DNA of 51,155 nt. Source: Ruminococcus sp. GTDB lineage: Bacteria; Bacillota; Clostridia; Oscillospirales; Ruminococcaceae. Shown here piece by piece: positions 8,402 through 17,427 of this stretch (position 1 is the stretch's first letter; each line of letters opens with the position of its first letter). The notes beneath the pieces were generated by a model that was not told the DNA's origin, ran no database searches, and was given only the letters and a program-made list of their open reading frames with translations. Position numbers and translations under genes: made by a program. The DNA lies in NCBI GenBank assembly GCA_015066875.1, contig SVNM01000005.1, positions 1 through 51,155 on the forward strand, written 5' to 3'.

Positions 8402-11010
8402 CGCCGAAAAAGCTGAAAATATCAGGCTTCGGACCTTACCCGAAGGCTGTTGAAATTGATTTTGAAAAATTCGGAAAAAGCGGAGTTTTCCTTATTACAG
8501 GCGATACAGGTGCGGGAAAATCCACGATTTTCGATGCCATTTCATACGCTCTTTACGATGAGCCCAGCGCGGGAAAAAAACAGCGCAAGGAAAAGACCTT
8601 CCGCTCGGATTATTCTGGTCCCACAGATGAAACATATGTTATATACGAGTTTTCCCACAAGGGCAGAGACTACAGAATAAAAAGAAATCCTGAATACTAT
8701 CGTGCGGATAAAAAAAGTAAAACTCCAGGAAAGCTTGCAAAGGAAACTGCTTCGGCATTGTTTGAGGACCTTACTACGGGCGCTATTGTAACCGATAAGG
8801 ACGCAGTAACCAAAGCTGTAAAGGAGCTTATAGGTCTTGACAGAAATCAGTTTTCACAGACGGTAATGATTGCTCAGGGAGACTTCCGCAAAATTCTTAC
8901 AGCTTCCAGTGAGGAGCGTAAGACTCTTTTCAAAAAGATTTTCGGAACAGCTCTTTACGGCGATATTCAGGAGAAACTGAAAGCCATAAACACTCAGCGG
9001 TCAGACCAGTGCAAGCAGACAAAGGCAGTTATTGAGTCAGAGTACGCTCGCATTGAGGCTTGGGGAGATATAGAGCTTCCATCGCCTGAACATTCAGAAA
9101 AGGTGCTTGAGGCTTTGGCGGAGATACTCCGTTTACAGCAGAGCGAGCACAGCAAAATAAAGGAAGAGGAAAAGAGCCTTGCACAGCGTCAGCGAGAGCT
9201 TGACAAGGCTATAACCGAGGGCAACAGCATAAATAAGCTGATTTTAAATCTTCAGCAGACTTGTAAAAAGCTTGAGGAGCTCAGCAATTCTGCAGAGGAG
9301 TATGCTCAGCTTGAGGTAAGAATTGAAAAAGCGGAATGTGCTTCAGAGGTTCAGCTTTTACATTCAGCCTATCTTTTAAAGCTGAAAGAGTATGAAAAGA
9401 ATGAAAAGGAGCTTGCTGAAGCGTCGCATCAGCTTTCACATCTTACAAAACTGCTTTCTGCTCAGGAAAAAAAGCTTGAAATGATAAGGGGAATGCTTCC
9501 TGAAGCAGAGGAAATGAAGGAGCGAAGCAAGAAGCTCAGCAAGGCAACAGAGCTTGTTGAGAGCTATCGCAGGAGCGCTCTGCAGTATAAAAATGAAAGC
9601 GAGTTTATGAAGAAAGCTGTTGATAATGAAAGACGTCTGCGAGAATATGCGGTAAATCTGAGAAACAGGTTTTATCTTGGACAGGCTGGAATTCTTGCTA
9701 CTGAGCTTTCTGAGGGAGAAAAATGTCCCGTATGCGGTTCGCAGACTCATCCTGAGCCCGCAATTCTGCCTGAGGATTTCCCCACAGAAGCACAAATCAA
9801 CAAGGCGGAGGCTGATGCTGAAAAGGCTTCTTCGGCAGTAAACAGGGCAAACAGCAATCTTGCGGGATTGCAGAAAACCCTTGAGCTTCTTGGAAAAGAG
9901 CTTGAAGAGTGCGGAATTGCTCCTGACGCAGACGCTGATGAAATAAGAAAAGAGATTGCTGAGCTTACCCAAAAAAGCACAGAGATCACCAACGCCTGTG
10001 AGATAGGGCAGAAGGCGATAATGAAAACCTCCAACGAAAGAGCGGGAGCAGAAAAAAGCGTTTCCGACGGTGAAAAAAGAAAAGAGATTCTTGCACAGGA
10101 GCTTGACATTGCTGAAAGCAGATATCATACCGTGGGAAAGGAGAAGGGCTTTGAGTCAGAGGAAGATTACCTGTCTGCGCTGATGGAAAATTCCGCTCTG
10201 CGAGCTTTAAAGAACAAGCTTGCCGTATACAATGAGAGTAAAGCTTCGGCACAGGCTTCAGTTGAAACTCTTGAAAAGCAGATTGACGGCAGAGAACCTG
10301 TTGTGGTTGATGAGCTTGTCAAGGAGTATGAGTGTGTCGGGGAAAAACTTGATGATGTAAGAGAAAAGAACAGACAGCTTACAGGAAAAATCGAGAAAAA
10401 TCTCAGTGCTGAAAAAAATCTGACTGAGCTGTATAAAAAGAAAAATGCTCAGGATCACAGCTGGAGTATCTCCAACGATGTTTACTCTGCCGTAAGCGGA
10501 CACACAGCAAATGATAGTATCAGACTAAGCTTTGAAGCCTATATACAGCAGTACTACTTCAAGAGGGTAATTGCTTCTGCTAATGTAAGGCTTAATACTC
10601 TTACCGAGGGTAAATTTACCTTAAGATGCAGAAACAGCTCAGCAGATAAACGTCAGCAGGGTGGTCTTGACCTTGAGGTGCTGGACGGAGCCACAGGTCA
10701 GTGGCGTGATGTATCCACTCTGTCGGGCGGTGAAACCTTTATGGCGTCTCTTGCTCTTGCTCTGGGACTTGCCGATACCGTTCAGGCGGGAAGCGGAGGC
10801 GTAAGGCTTGATTCTATGTTTATAGATGAAGGCTTCGGAACTCTTGATGAAAATGTGCTGAGACTTACTATGGATATGCTTTCAAAGCTTGCAGACGGCA
10901 AACGACTTGTAGGAATAATCTCCCACGTAGCTCAGCTGAAAAGCCGTATAGACAAGAAAATAATCGTCACCAAGAGCAATAATGGAAGCTCGCTTGAAAT
11001 ACAGACATAA
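8398..11010 (+). CDS. sbcC: Exonuclease SbcCD, SMC-like ATPase subunit SbcC
   Basis: This 870-residue Rad50-type ATPase powers and positions SbcD. Residues 35-43 (GDTGAGKST) form Walker A. Long coiled coils flank a zinc hook CPVCG at 443-447, through which two molecules dimerise. The C-terminal half has the ABC signature LSGGE at 775-779 and Walker B 'SMFIDEGFGTLD'. It is shorter than the E. coli protein (about 1050), mostly in the coiled coils. It starts inside the sbcD stop codon. A strong bidirectional terminator follows. Confidence 0.96.
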   Translation: MTPKKLKISGFGPYPKAVEIDFEKFGKSGVFLITGDTGAGKSTIFDAISYALYDEPSAGKKQRKEKTFRSDYSGPTDETYVIYEFSHKGRDYRIKRNPEYYRADKKSKTPGKLAKETASALFEDLTTGAIVTDKDAVTKAVKELIGLDRNQFSQTVMIAQGDFRKILTASSEERKTLFKKIFGTALYGDIQEKLKAINTQRSDQCKQTKAVIESEYARIEAWGDIELPSPEHSEKVLEALAEILRLQQSEHSKIKEEEKSLAQRQRELDKAITEGNSINKLILNLQQTCKKLEELSNSAEEYAQLEVRIEKAECASEVQLLHSAYLLKLKEYEKNEKELAEASHQLSHLTKLLSAQEKKLEMIRGMLPEAEEMKERSKKLSKATELVESYRRSALQYKNESEFMKKAVDNERRLREYAVNLRNRFYLGQAGILATELSEGEKCPVCGSQTHPEPAILPEDFPTEAQINKAEADAEKASSAVNRANSNLAGLQKTLELLGKELEECGIAPDADADEIRKEIAELTQKSTEITNACEIGQKAIMKTSNERAGAEKSVSDGEKRKEILAQELDIAESRYHTVGKEKGFESEEDYLSALMENSALRALKNKLAVYNESKASAQASVETLEKQIDGREPVVVDELVKEYECVGEKLDDVREKNRQLTGKIEKNLSAEKNLTELYKKKNAQDHSWSISNDVYSAVSGHTANDSIRLSFEAYIQQYYFKRVIASANVRLNTLTEGKFTLRCRNSSADKRQQGGLDLEVLDGATGQWRDVSTLSGGETFMASLALALGLADTVQAGSGGVRLDSMFIDEGFGTLDENVLRLTMDMLSKLADGKRLVGIISHVAQLKSRIDKKIIVTKSNNGSSLEIQT

Positions 11011-11015
11011 AAAAT

Positions 11016-11050
11016 CTCCTGCTGAGAATTAAGTCAGCAGGAGTAATTTT
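11016..11050. terminator. Bidirectional terminator between sbcC and the aminotransferase gene
   Basis: CTCCTGCTGA (11016-11025) pairs perfectly with 11034-11043 around an 8-base loop. T-rich sequence follows on the + strand (TAATTTTTTG) and A-rich sequence precedes it, so it can end transcription of sbcC and of the convergent gene ending at 11058. Confidence 0.9.
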
Positions 11051-11057
11051 TTGTATT

Positions 11058-12332
11058 TTATTCGCTGAGGAGTTTTTCTGCACTTGCAAGCTTTACGCAG
11101 ATAACGAAAAGCTCCATAGCCTTAGTAAGCTCGTCAGTAGTTGGGAAAGAGGGTGAAAGTCTGATGTTCTTATCCTCAGGGTCAATTCCATAGGGGAAGG
11201 TTGCACCTGCACCTGTAAGAACAACGCCTGCCTCCTTGCAGAGCTGAACAATTCTTTTTGCACAGCCGGGAAGTGAGTTGAATGATACGAAGTATCCGCC
11301 TTCGGGCTTAACCCAGTCACCTATTCCAAGGGGAGCAATCTCTGCTTCAAGCATATCTGTAACAGCATTGAACTTAGGAGCAAGAACAGCTGTGTGAAGC
11401 TTCATATGCTCAACGAGATTTTCATATGTTCCGAAGAACTTAACGTGGCGAAGCTGATTGAGCTTGTCATAGCTGATAATACTTACGCCAAGAGCTTCCT
11501 TAAGAGCGTCGATATTTTCCTTGCTTGCGCCGAGGAAAGCTACGCCCGCACCGGGGAATGTGATCTTAGAAGTAGAGCCGAACATATACACGATATTTTC
11601 GTTGCCGACCTTCTTGGCTTCATCAAGAATATTGAGAATATAGCTTGGCGAGTCTGTAAGGTGGTGGATACAGTAAGCGTTATCCCAGAAAATTCTGAAA
11701 TCCTGAGCCTTGGGCTTAAGGCTTGCAAATCTCTTTACAGTTTCATCGCTGTAGCAGATACCATCGGGATTTGAATACTGGGGAACACACCAGATACCCT
11801 TGATAGAGTCGTCCTCAGCAACCAGCTTTTCAATCATATCCATATCAGGACCTGTAGCTGTCATAGGAATGTTGATCATTTCAACGCCGAAGAACTCAGT
11901 AACCTTGAAATGTCTGTCATATCCGGGAACAGGGCAAAGAAACTTTACCTTATCGCACTTGCTCCAGGGCTTTGCGCCAAGAACACCATGAGTGTAAGCC
12001 ATCTGAACGCACCAGTACATAGCGCTGAGGCTTGAGTTACCGAAAATAATTATTTCATCGGTATTAACACCGAGCATAGGAGCAAAAAGCTTTTTAGCGT
12101 CGGAAATACCGTCAAGCACACCATAGTTTCTGCAATCGAAGCCTGTGCTGTCGCTATAATTGCCGTCATCAAGAACCTTCATCATACCCATACTAATGTC
12201 GAGCTGTTCAGCAGAAGGCTTACCTCTTGACATATCAAGACTCAGACCAAGAGCTTTGAAGCTGTCATAAGCAGACTGTGTTTTATTTTTAAAATCAAGA
12301 AGCTCATCTTTATTCATCTGAAATAATTTCAT
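11058..12332 (-). CDS. Type Ic (MocR-like fold) aspartate aminotransferase
   Basis: This 424-residue PLP enzyme of the PF12897-type aminotransferase group is expected to interconvert aspartate and oxaloacetate using 2-oxoglutarate/glutamate. Key blocks are 'LDMSRGKPSAEQLD' near the N-terminus, 'GNSSLSAMYW' (cofactor phosphate), 'CVPQYSNPDG' with the substrate/PLP-contacting Asn, 'RIFWDNAYCIHHL' with the PLP-ring Asp, and the Schiff-base lysine K256 in 'GSTSKITFPG'. The C-terminal domain ends with 'NIRLSPSFP', carrying the carboxylate-binding Arg. It is a single gene, with its own promoter on the right and a shared terminator on the left. Confidence 0.88.
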   Translation of the reverse strand: MKLFQMNKDELLDFKNKTQSAYDSFKALGLSLDMSRGKPSAEQLDISMGMMKVLDDGNYSDSTGFDCRNYGVLDGISDAKKLFAPMLGVNTDEIIIFGNSSLSAMYWCVQMAYTHGVLGAKPWSKCDKVKFLCPVPGYDRHFKVTEFFGVEMINIPMTATGPDMDMIEKLVAEDDSIKGIWCVPQYSNPDGICYSDETVKRFASLKPKAQDFRIFWDNAYCIHHLTDSPSYILNILDEAKKVGNENIVYMFGSTSKITFPGAGVAFLGASKENIDALKEALGVSIISYDKLNQLRHVKFFGTYENLVEHMKLHTAVLAPKFNAVTDMLEAEIAPLGIGDWVKPEGGYFVSFNSLPGCAKRIVQLCKEAGVVLTGAGATFPYGIDPEDKNIRLSPSFPTTDELTKAMELFVICVKLASAEKLLSE

Positions 12333-12392
12333 AATTGAACCTCACCTTCAAGAATTGCGTGCATAAAGATACAACTGCACATATCAAATAAT

Positions 12393-12421
12393 ATTATATC
12401 ATACTTTAAACCCGTTTGCAA
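12393..12421 (-). promoter_or_regulatory. Predicted promoter of the aminotransferase gene
   Basis: On the minus strand TTGCAA (12421-12416), a 17-base spacer and TATAAT (12398-12393) lie about 60 bases before the ATG. The -35 matches four of six consensus bases. This and the next entry account for the divergent gap 12333-12652, which otherwise holds only AT-rich sequence. Confidence 0.65.
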
Positions 12422-12567
12422 GAGATAAACTTACCAATAACAGGCGGTTTAAAAGGATATTTTTGATATTTATTTCACATTTTTTTCAGACTATTTCAAG
12501 GAATTGTTAAACTGAACAGAAAACAAATAATGATTTGTTACATATTCACTGTTTTTGGGGCAAATCA

Positions 12568-12596
12568 TTGACAAATACGTGCAAATTGTATATAAT
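12568..12596 (+). promoter_or_regulatory. Perfect consensus promoter of the transglutaminase-like dockerin gene
   Basis: TTGACA at 12568-12573, exactly 17 bases, then TATAAT at 12591-12596. Transcription should begin near 12603, leaving a short leader with CAGGAGGT before ATG 12653. The same ideal arrangement drives the GH26 gene. Confidence 0.88.
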
Positions 12597-12652
12597 TAAT
12601 GTAGATAATAATGGGGGATGGGAATAATATTTGAAATACAGGAGGTATTGTT

Positions 12653-14152
12653 ATGAAAAAAATATTCTCATCGGTTCTTGCTATAGCAATTTCAGTTTCC
12701 TGCGTGATATCCAACTGTTGTATTACAGGTTACGCTGATGCTCTGACAACAGAGACAGGTGAGTGTGAAATCCCGTATGAGCTTACATTGTCAGACGCTG
12801 AAAGCCTCACCTTAGATCAGATTGATATGCCGAAGGTGCTTTCTTCCGAACAGACAGAATATAACTATGGCGATTTTCTTGATGGAAACAACCGTGCTGT
12901 TTATGAGGCTCTTACTGTGTGGGATGTGCCTTGTGAGGATATAATCGAGGTTACTCTGCCTGAGCCTGTTTCTGTTCAGGTTACAGGACTTCCCGGCTCT
13001 GAGGATTATACCGCAGAGGACGCGCAGGCTTATCAGACCGCAGTATTTTCAAACTGCAAGCCCGGAATTGACAGTGTGCTTTTTGATATGCCTGAAATTT
13101 TCTGGCTTGATCCCGGTGAAATGATAATCTCAATCGGAAATGCAAGCTATTCGCAGAACATTTTTACAGGAGTCTACACTCTTAAGCTCAAATCCTTTAA
13201 ATTTCAACCTGTTCTTTATGATGTTTATGACTCTGTGGAAACTGCTATGGAGTATAAGGAGAAAATTGAAAAAACTGTTGAGGAATATCCTGTTGAGGGT
13301 GAAACACGCTATGAGCAGATAAAAAGTATGCACGATTCAATAGCTCTGTTCACTTATTATGATGTCAACTCAGTTCACTCAGCAACTGTTGTTGGATCTC
13401 TTATTGAACCCGGAGTTGTTTGTGAGGGTTATTCAAAGGGACTGAAAATTCTCTGCGACTATTACAATATTCCCTGTGTTATAGTGTATGGTAACTATGA
13501 TCCCGAAAATAACGTTGCGCATATGTGGAACTACGTTCAGATGGAGGACGGCAAGTGGTATGCAGTCGATATGACCTGGGACGACCTTGACGGCACTGAT
13601 GGGGAAGAGATAAAATACCAGTATTTTCTTAAAGGCTCGGCAAGCTTTGGTACAAATCATATTCCTGAAGCTGATTATGAAATAACCGTGTTTGATTATC
13701 CTGAGCTTTCTGTTGAGGACTACACTCCCGCATCATCGGATACATCAACATCAACTACAACCACAACAACGACTACTACTTCAACGACAACAACTACCAC
13801 AACAAGCACTACTACAAGTACCACAACGACATCTACATCAACTACAACAAGTACTACTACATCAACGACGACCACTACTACTTCAACCACCACAACTACC
13901 TCAACCACAACAACATCCACCACGACAACAACATCATCATCAACTACCACAAGTACTACTACCACCACTACAGAGCCTGTTTACGAAAACGGCGACTACA
14001 ACAAGGACGGCGAGGTAAATATTGCTGATCTTGTAATCTGTGCAAACGAAATTATAGGAAGAAGCAACGAGCATTTCTGTGATTTCAATAATGACGGCTT
14101 TGAGGATATTTTCGATCTTATTGATATGAGAATATACTTCGTGGAAGAATAA
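12653..14152 (+). CDS. Secreted transglutaminase-like protein with Thr/Ser linker and dockerin
   Basis: This 499-residue secreted protein has a signal peptide (about 1-28), an N-terminal region of unknown fold, and a transglutaminase-like core with a complete papain-type triad: C257 in 'VVCEGYSKG', H290 in 'VAHMWNYV' and D306 in 'YAVDMTWDD'. Members of this fold act as cross-linkers, cysteine peptidases or deglycosylating enzymes, so the reaction cannot be fixed. A low-complexity Thr/Ser linker (about 366-440) leads to a C-terminal dockerin (about 443-499) with loops DYNKDGEVNIAD and DFNNDGFEDIFD. This dockerin differs clearly from the two at 2.8-7.1 kb (no DVYQRGDG insertion), so it probably docks to another cohesin class. 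CAGGAGGT precedes the ATG. Dockerin-bearing transglutaminases are known in R. flavefaciens. Confidence 0.87.
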   Translation: MKKIFSSVLAIAISVSCVISNCCITGYADALTTETGECEIPYELTLSDAESLTLDQIDMPKVLSSEQTEYNYGDFLDGNNRAVYEALTVWDVPCEDIIEVTLPEPVSVQVTGLPGSEDYTAEDAQAYQTAVFSNCKPGIDSVLFDMPEIFWLDPGEMIISIGNASYSQNIFTGVYTLKLKSFKFQPVLYDVYDSVETAMEYKEKIEKTVEEYPVEGETRYEQIKSMHDSIALFTYYDVNSVHSATVVGSLIEPGVVCEGYSKGLKILCDYYNIPCVIVYGNYDPENNVAHMWNYVQMEDGKWYAVDMTWDDLDGTDGEEIKYQYFLKGSASFGTNHIPEADYEITVFDYPELSVEDYTPASSDTSTSTTTTTTTTTSTTTTTTTSTTTSTTTTSTSTTTSTTTSTTTTTTSTTTTTSTTTTSTTTTTSSSTTTSTTTTTTEPVYENGDYNKDGEVNIADLVICANEIIGRSNEHFCDFNNDGFEDIFDLIDMRIYFVEE

Positions 14153-14161
14153 AAAAAACAG

Positions 14162-14463
14162 CTCCCGTACACTAACGGTGATGTTCTAATAGGAATTTAT
14201 GTGTATTTAGTGGGGGAACCTTTCTGAAGAAAGTTTACCCCCACACCCCCTACAAAGACTTTTTAGTCTAATTTAAGCCCCATAAGGTACACACGGAGAA
14301 ATGATTAAATTTCTTCTTTACTTGATGTGTGCACCCTATGGGGCTTAAATTAAAACTTGAAAGTTTTAGGAAAGGAGTTTGAGGGATAACCCTTTTTCAA
14401 AAGGGTTTCCCTCAATTTACTCATATTATTCTCCTATAAGAATACCACCGATAAGTACGGGAG
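14162..14463 (+). repeat. Terminator-associated structured repeat, long form, copy 1
   Basis: A core of 275 bp (14176-14450) begins CGGTGATG and ends ATACCACCG with imperfect inverted termini. It sits five and four bases inside the arms CTCCCGTAC (14162-14170) and GTACGGGAG (14455-14463), which are followed by TTTTT. Inside is a 26-bp-class inverted repeat around TAAGCCCCATA...TATGGGGCTTA plus a GAGGG...CCCTC hairpin. It occupies the whole convergent gap 14153-14483 between two gene ends. By eye it is more than 90% identical to 34762-35061, and its two ends match the short form at 21763-21894. No open frame in it looks real. Confidence 0.88.
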
Positions 14464-14483
14464 TTTTTATGTTTATAGGTAAA

Positions 14484-16898
14484 TTAAGCAATACCTGAAA
14501 CTGTGAAAGTAACCTCGATTGTAGTCCAGTTTTCGATAGATGAAGCGTCGAAGATTGTAGCTGTAGCGTCTGAAGCGTCGCCGTCAGCAGAAAGTGCGTC
14601 CTCAGGAGCCTCTTCCCACTCACAGTAGATGAGACATTCCTTTTCACTGAATTCGCTTACTGTGTAACATTCGCCTGTGACAGGGTATTCAACACCGTCA
14701 ATAACAATTGAATCAATAGTAATGATCATATCGGGTGAGATGTCAGGACCATCTACTACGCATACTGAAAGGTAATCGATTGCTTCAGGAAGAACGCTTG
14801 CATTGTTAGGATCACCTGTTGTAGCAAATCTATAGCCTTCTGTGTCAGCAGTAACGCTTACCTTATACTGACCGTTGCCTGTGATATCAGCAACAACGGC
14901 ACCGCATGCAAGTGAGTCACCTGCCATACCCCAGTACTCAGCTTCCCAGCTGTAGTCCATAACGTTGAGGTAAGCCTGACCGCTGTTAGCGTATACGCCC
15001 TGAGAGAAGTAGGGGTTTTCTGCTTCTGTATCAAATTCTTCCCAGTCAGAATCGTCCCACTCGGTATCTTCCCAATCAGTGTCGTCCCAGTCTGTGTCGT
15101 CCCAATCTGTGTCTTCCCAGTCAGAATCGTCCCACTGGAAATCGTCTTCGAGGTATTCGTCTTCAGCAGTCATACCTGAAAGGAGGCCTTCAGCCATTTC
15201 CTCATCAATGCCCAGCTTAGCAAGGAGGTCTGAAACGAATGTCATAGCTTCGTCCTCAGTAACATAGCCTTCAAGGTCAGCAGTTTCAGCGTCGATCATA
15301 AATGCGTCCTTAACATCGGGCATCTCAACCTTTTCGATTTCCTCAGAAGAAGTTGTGATGATGAACTTGCCGTAGTCTGTTCCGTCGATATTAAGAGCAA
15401 GGCTGATTTCCTGTGACTTTCCGTCAGAGCTGAGGTTGAGCTCGATAGGATCGATTTCAGGGAGTGTAAATGATACAACACCGCTTACATAGCCCATTTT
15501 TTCGTCAACAACTTCAAGATCCTTGAATCCAACAGTTGCAACAGTATCAGAGCCTGCAAAAACTTCGATATCGCCTGTATAAGCGTCCTTCTTCTTTACA
15601 GCCTCAAGAACAGCTGAGTAAGTGCCGTCCTCGCCGAGGTCGAGTGAAAGCTCGCCGTAAACGTCATCGTCCTCAAGACCGATAACGTAGTCGATAACCT
15701 CTGTTCCTTCGGGATCAACAAGAGAAACGCCTCTTACAACACCCTTAGGATCAACATAAGTGATAAGATCGATAGTAGTATCGTCCTCAGTCATAGACTC
15801 CTTTTCGTCTTCAAGAGAAGTGAGAGCCTCATCGAGAACAGTGTCAAACTCGTCGCCTGAGCAGATTTCAAGACGCTCTGTAACGATTTCCTTAAGGAGC
15901 TTATCCTCAGAAGCAGTCTTTACATAGCTTTCGAGCATATTGTAAGCAGTCTTGCCGTCGATTTCAGCAGTGATTACAGTATATTCAACAGTGATATCGC
16001 CGATCTTGACATCCTTTTTCTTTTCAAGCTCAGCGTTCTTCACATCAGAGCACCAGAGAGTTGAGTACTTTGTAATAAGCTCATCAAGCTCTTTAACGGA
16101 GATAATATCAGCGGGATTGTTTGAGAATGCAGTAATCTTATCCATAATCTCAGCATACTCAGCGTCAGCCTGAGCCTGAGTCATAGCATCGCTGAGGTCC
16201 ATACCGAGCCACTGCTCCTTAAGCTCAGGAATTCTGTAGTAGCAGGCAAGATTCTCGTAATCAACAGCCATATCAATAGTAACAAGGCTTTCGTCGTTAA
16301 GGTTAGCGTAAACAGAACCAACCATATTGTTGTCCTTAACCTGAGCGTCAACGCCCATAGATACTGATTTGATATCATTTACGAGATCGATAATAGGCTG
16401 TGTTTCATCAGAAGCGGGAAGATCAGCAAGGAGAAGCTCCTTAACAGCGTCGCTTGCTTCATACTTGAAAGCAACATCAGCCTTCTGACCCTTACCGAGA
16501 AGGTCGATATACTCGTCATAAGACTCAGCAATGGAATCAGCAGCCTTTGCAGCGTTTTCTTCCATAACCCACTCATAGTATTCAGGAGCGTCCATAGTAG
16601 CAAGCTTAACCTGATTCTTAACGTAATCTGAAAGGTTGTAAGCAGCAACACCGCCGCCTCCGAGAAGAACAGCAGCACCCACACCTACAGCAGCAACCTT
16701 AGCGCCTGTCTTTTTCTTGGGAGCGTTTTCAACGCCTGAAACAGTATCGCTTACTGTTTCGTAAGTATTGTTTACAGCTTCTGAAATAGTGTCTGAAGCA
16801 GAGCTTACAGCCTCAGAAACCACTTCGTTGACAGTTTCTGTGTTTGTTTCGTCGATAACGGGCTCGGAGCCGTTATTGTTTTCGAAATTTTCATTCAT
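14484..16898 (-). CDS. Membrane-anchored acidic protein with Trp-Asp repeats, function unknown
   Basis: This 804-residue protein has no recognised family. Residues 1-62 are acidic and Ser/Thr/Val-rich; one membrane segment at about 66-87 ('VAAVGVGAAVLLGGGGVAAY') follows a KKKTGAK stop-like basic patch, so the remaining ~715 residues should be outside the cell. The external part has a large lipoprotein-like alpha/beta region, a run of about seven pentapeptides of the type W-(D/E)-D-(S/T)-(D/E) at about 586-620, and a C-terminal beta-rich domain ('YFSQGVYANSGQAYLNVMDY' onward) resembling a carbohydrate-binding module. GGAGGATATT precedes the ATG. It is transcribed alone from its own promoter. 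A surface or wall-associated role is inferred only from topology. Confidence 0.75.
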   Translation of the reverse strand: MNENFENNNGSEPVIDETNTETVNEVVSEAVSSASDTISEAVNNTYETVSDTVSGVENAPKKKTGAKVAAVGVGAAVLLGGGGVAAYNLSDYVKNQVKLATMDAPEYYEWVMEENAAKAADSIAESYDEYIDLLGKGQKADVAFKYEASDAVKELLLADLPASDETQPIIDLVNDIKSVSMGVDAQVKDNNMVGSVYANLNDESLVTIDMAVDYENLACYYRIPELKEQWLGMDLSDAMTQAQADAEYAEIMDKITAFSNNPADIISVKELDELITKYSTLWCSDVKNAELEKKKDVKIGDITVEYTVITAEIDGKTAYNMLESYVKTASEDKLLKEIVTERLEICSGDEFDTVLDEALTSLEDEKESMTEDDTTIDLITYVDPKGVVRGVSLVDPEGTEVIDYVIGLEDDDVYGELSLDLGEDGTYSAVLEAVKKKDAYTGDIEVFAGSDTVATVGFKDLEVVDEKMGYVSGVVSFTLPEIDPIELNLSSDGKSQEISLALNIDGTDYGKFIITTSSEEIEKVEMPDVKDAFMIDAETADLEGYVTEDEAMTFVSDLLAKLGIDEEMAEGLLSGMTAEDEYLEDDFQWDDSDWEDTDWDDTDWDDTDWEDTEWDDSDWEEFDTEAENPYFSQGVYANSGQAYLNVMDYSWEAEYWGMAGDSLACGAVVADITGNGQYKVSVTADTEGYRFATTGDPNNASVLPEAIDYLSVCVVDGPDISPDMIITIDSIVIDGVEYPVTGECYTVSEFSEKECLIYCEWEEAPEDALSADGDASDATATIFDASSIENWTTIEVTFTVSGIA
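15037..15138 (-). repeat. 15-bp tandem repeats encoding W-D/E-D-S/T-D/E units
   Basis: About seven imperfect 15-base units run in frame through the 804-residue protein gene. Each encodes a pentapeptide with one Trp and three or four acidic residues. Neighbouring units differ at only one or two bases, a sign of recent unit duplication. Confidence 0.85.
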
Positions 16899-16967
16899 AA
16901 AAAATATCCTCCTTCATATCCCTCAATTTAGCGTGTTAGCACGGGAGAGTAAATTCCCTTAAAAGTT

Positions 16968-16996
16968 ATAATATCATATAAAAACAGCAAAGTCAA
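16968..16996 (-). promoter_or_regulatory. Predicted promoter of the acidic membrane protein gene
   Basis: On the minus strand TTGACT (16996-16991), 17 bases, TATTAT (16973-16968). Each box is one base off consensus. The leader of about 60 nt contains a small CGTG-CTAA-CACG hairpin before the ribosome binding site. Confidence 0.72.
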
Positions 16997-17064
16997 TAAA
17001 TTAATTGTATTTTTGCCGTTTTGTATATAAGATGTAATAATTCGGTGCAGTAATTGCACACAAG

Positions 17065-17094
17065 TTGAATAATTACCGAATTTACGGCGATAAT
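17065..17094 (+). promoter_or_regulatory. Possible promoter of the DUF1540 gene
   Basis: TTGAAT (17065-17070), an 18-base spacer and GATAAT (17089-17094) lie about 50 bases before the start codon. Match and spacing are acceptable but not strong. Confidence 0.45.
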
Positions 17095-17142
17095 ATATTC
17101 AGTTCCTCTGGAGCTTAAATTTCTCGCAAAGGAGATATAATA

Positions 17143-17325
17143 ATGGAAAACAAAAAGAAAAATGATAACATCAAATGTACTGTTTCTCAGTGCCAGCATA
17201 ATATGGTGACTGAGAATTATTGCTCACTTGGCTGTATTTCAGTAGGCACACACGAGGCTAATCCCACAGTGCCCGAATGTACAGACTGCAACTCATTTGT
17301 AAAGCGTTCAGGCTGTTGTGGCTAA
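17143..17325 (+). CDS. DUF1540 small cysteine-rich protein
   Basis: This 60-residue protein matches the DUF1540 pattern: 'IKCTVSQCQHN', an 'NYCSLGCISVGTHEA' block and 'PECTDCNSF', with eight cysteines expected to bind metal. Function is unknown for the family, which is common in Clostridia and often present in tandem or duplicated inside one protein; here there is one module. AAAGGAGAT lies upstream of the ATG. No neighbour gives a clear role. Confidence 0.8.
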   Translation: MENKKKNDNIKCTVSQCQHNMVTENYCSLGCISVGTHEANPTVPECTDCNSFVKRSGCCG

Positions 17326-17427
17326 GAGCGTTGTCCGGATTATTCCGGACGTACATAAATATGATTGTGCATTTTCAATAAAAATAAGCGGTGAATACAG
17401 TCAAATCGGAAAAAATGCTTGGTGCTC

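Noticed and set aside
13720..13968. Minus-strand frame encoding almost only Val and Asp
   Set aside because: It is the shadow of the Thr/Ser linker repeats of the transglutaminase-like gene, with no ribosome binding site.
14162..14463. Group II intron or transposase-bearing insertion sequence
   Set aside because: The element is only about 300 bp, has no open frame and no intron domain V-like motif that I can see.
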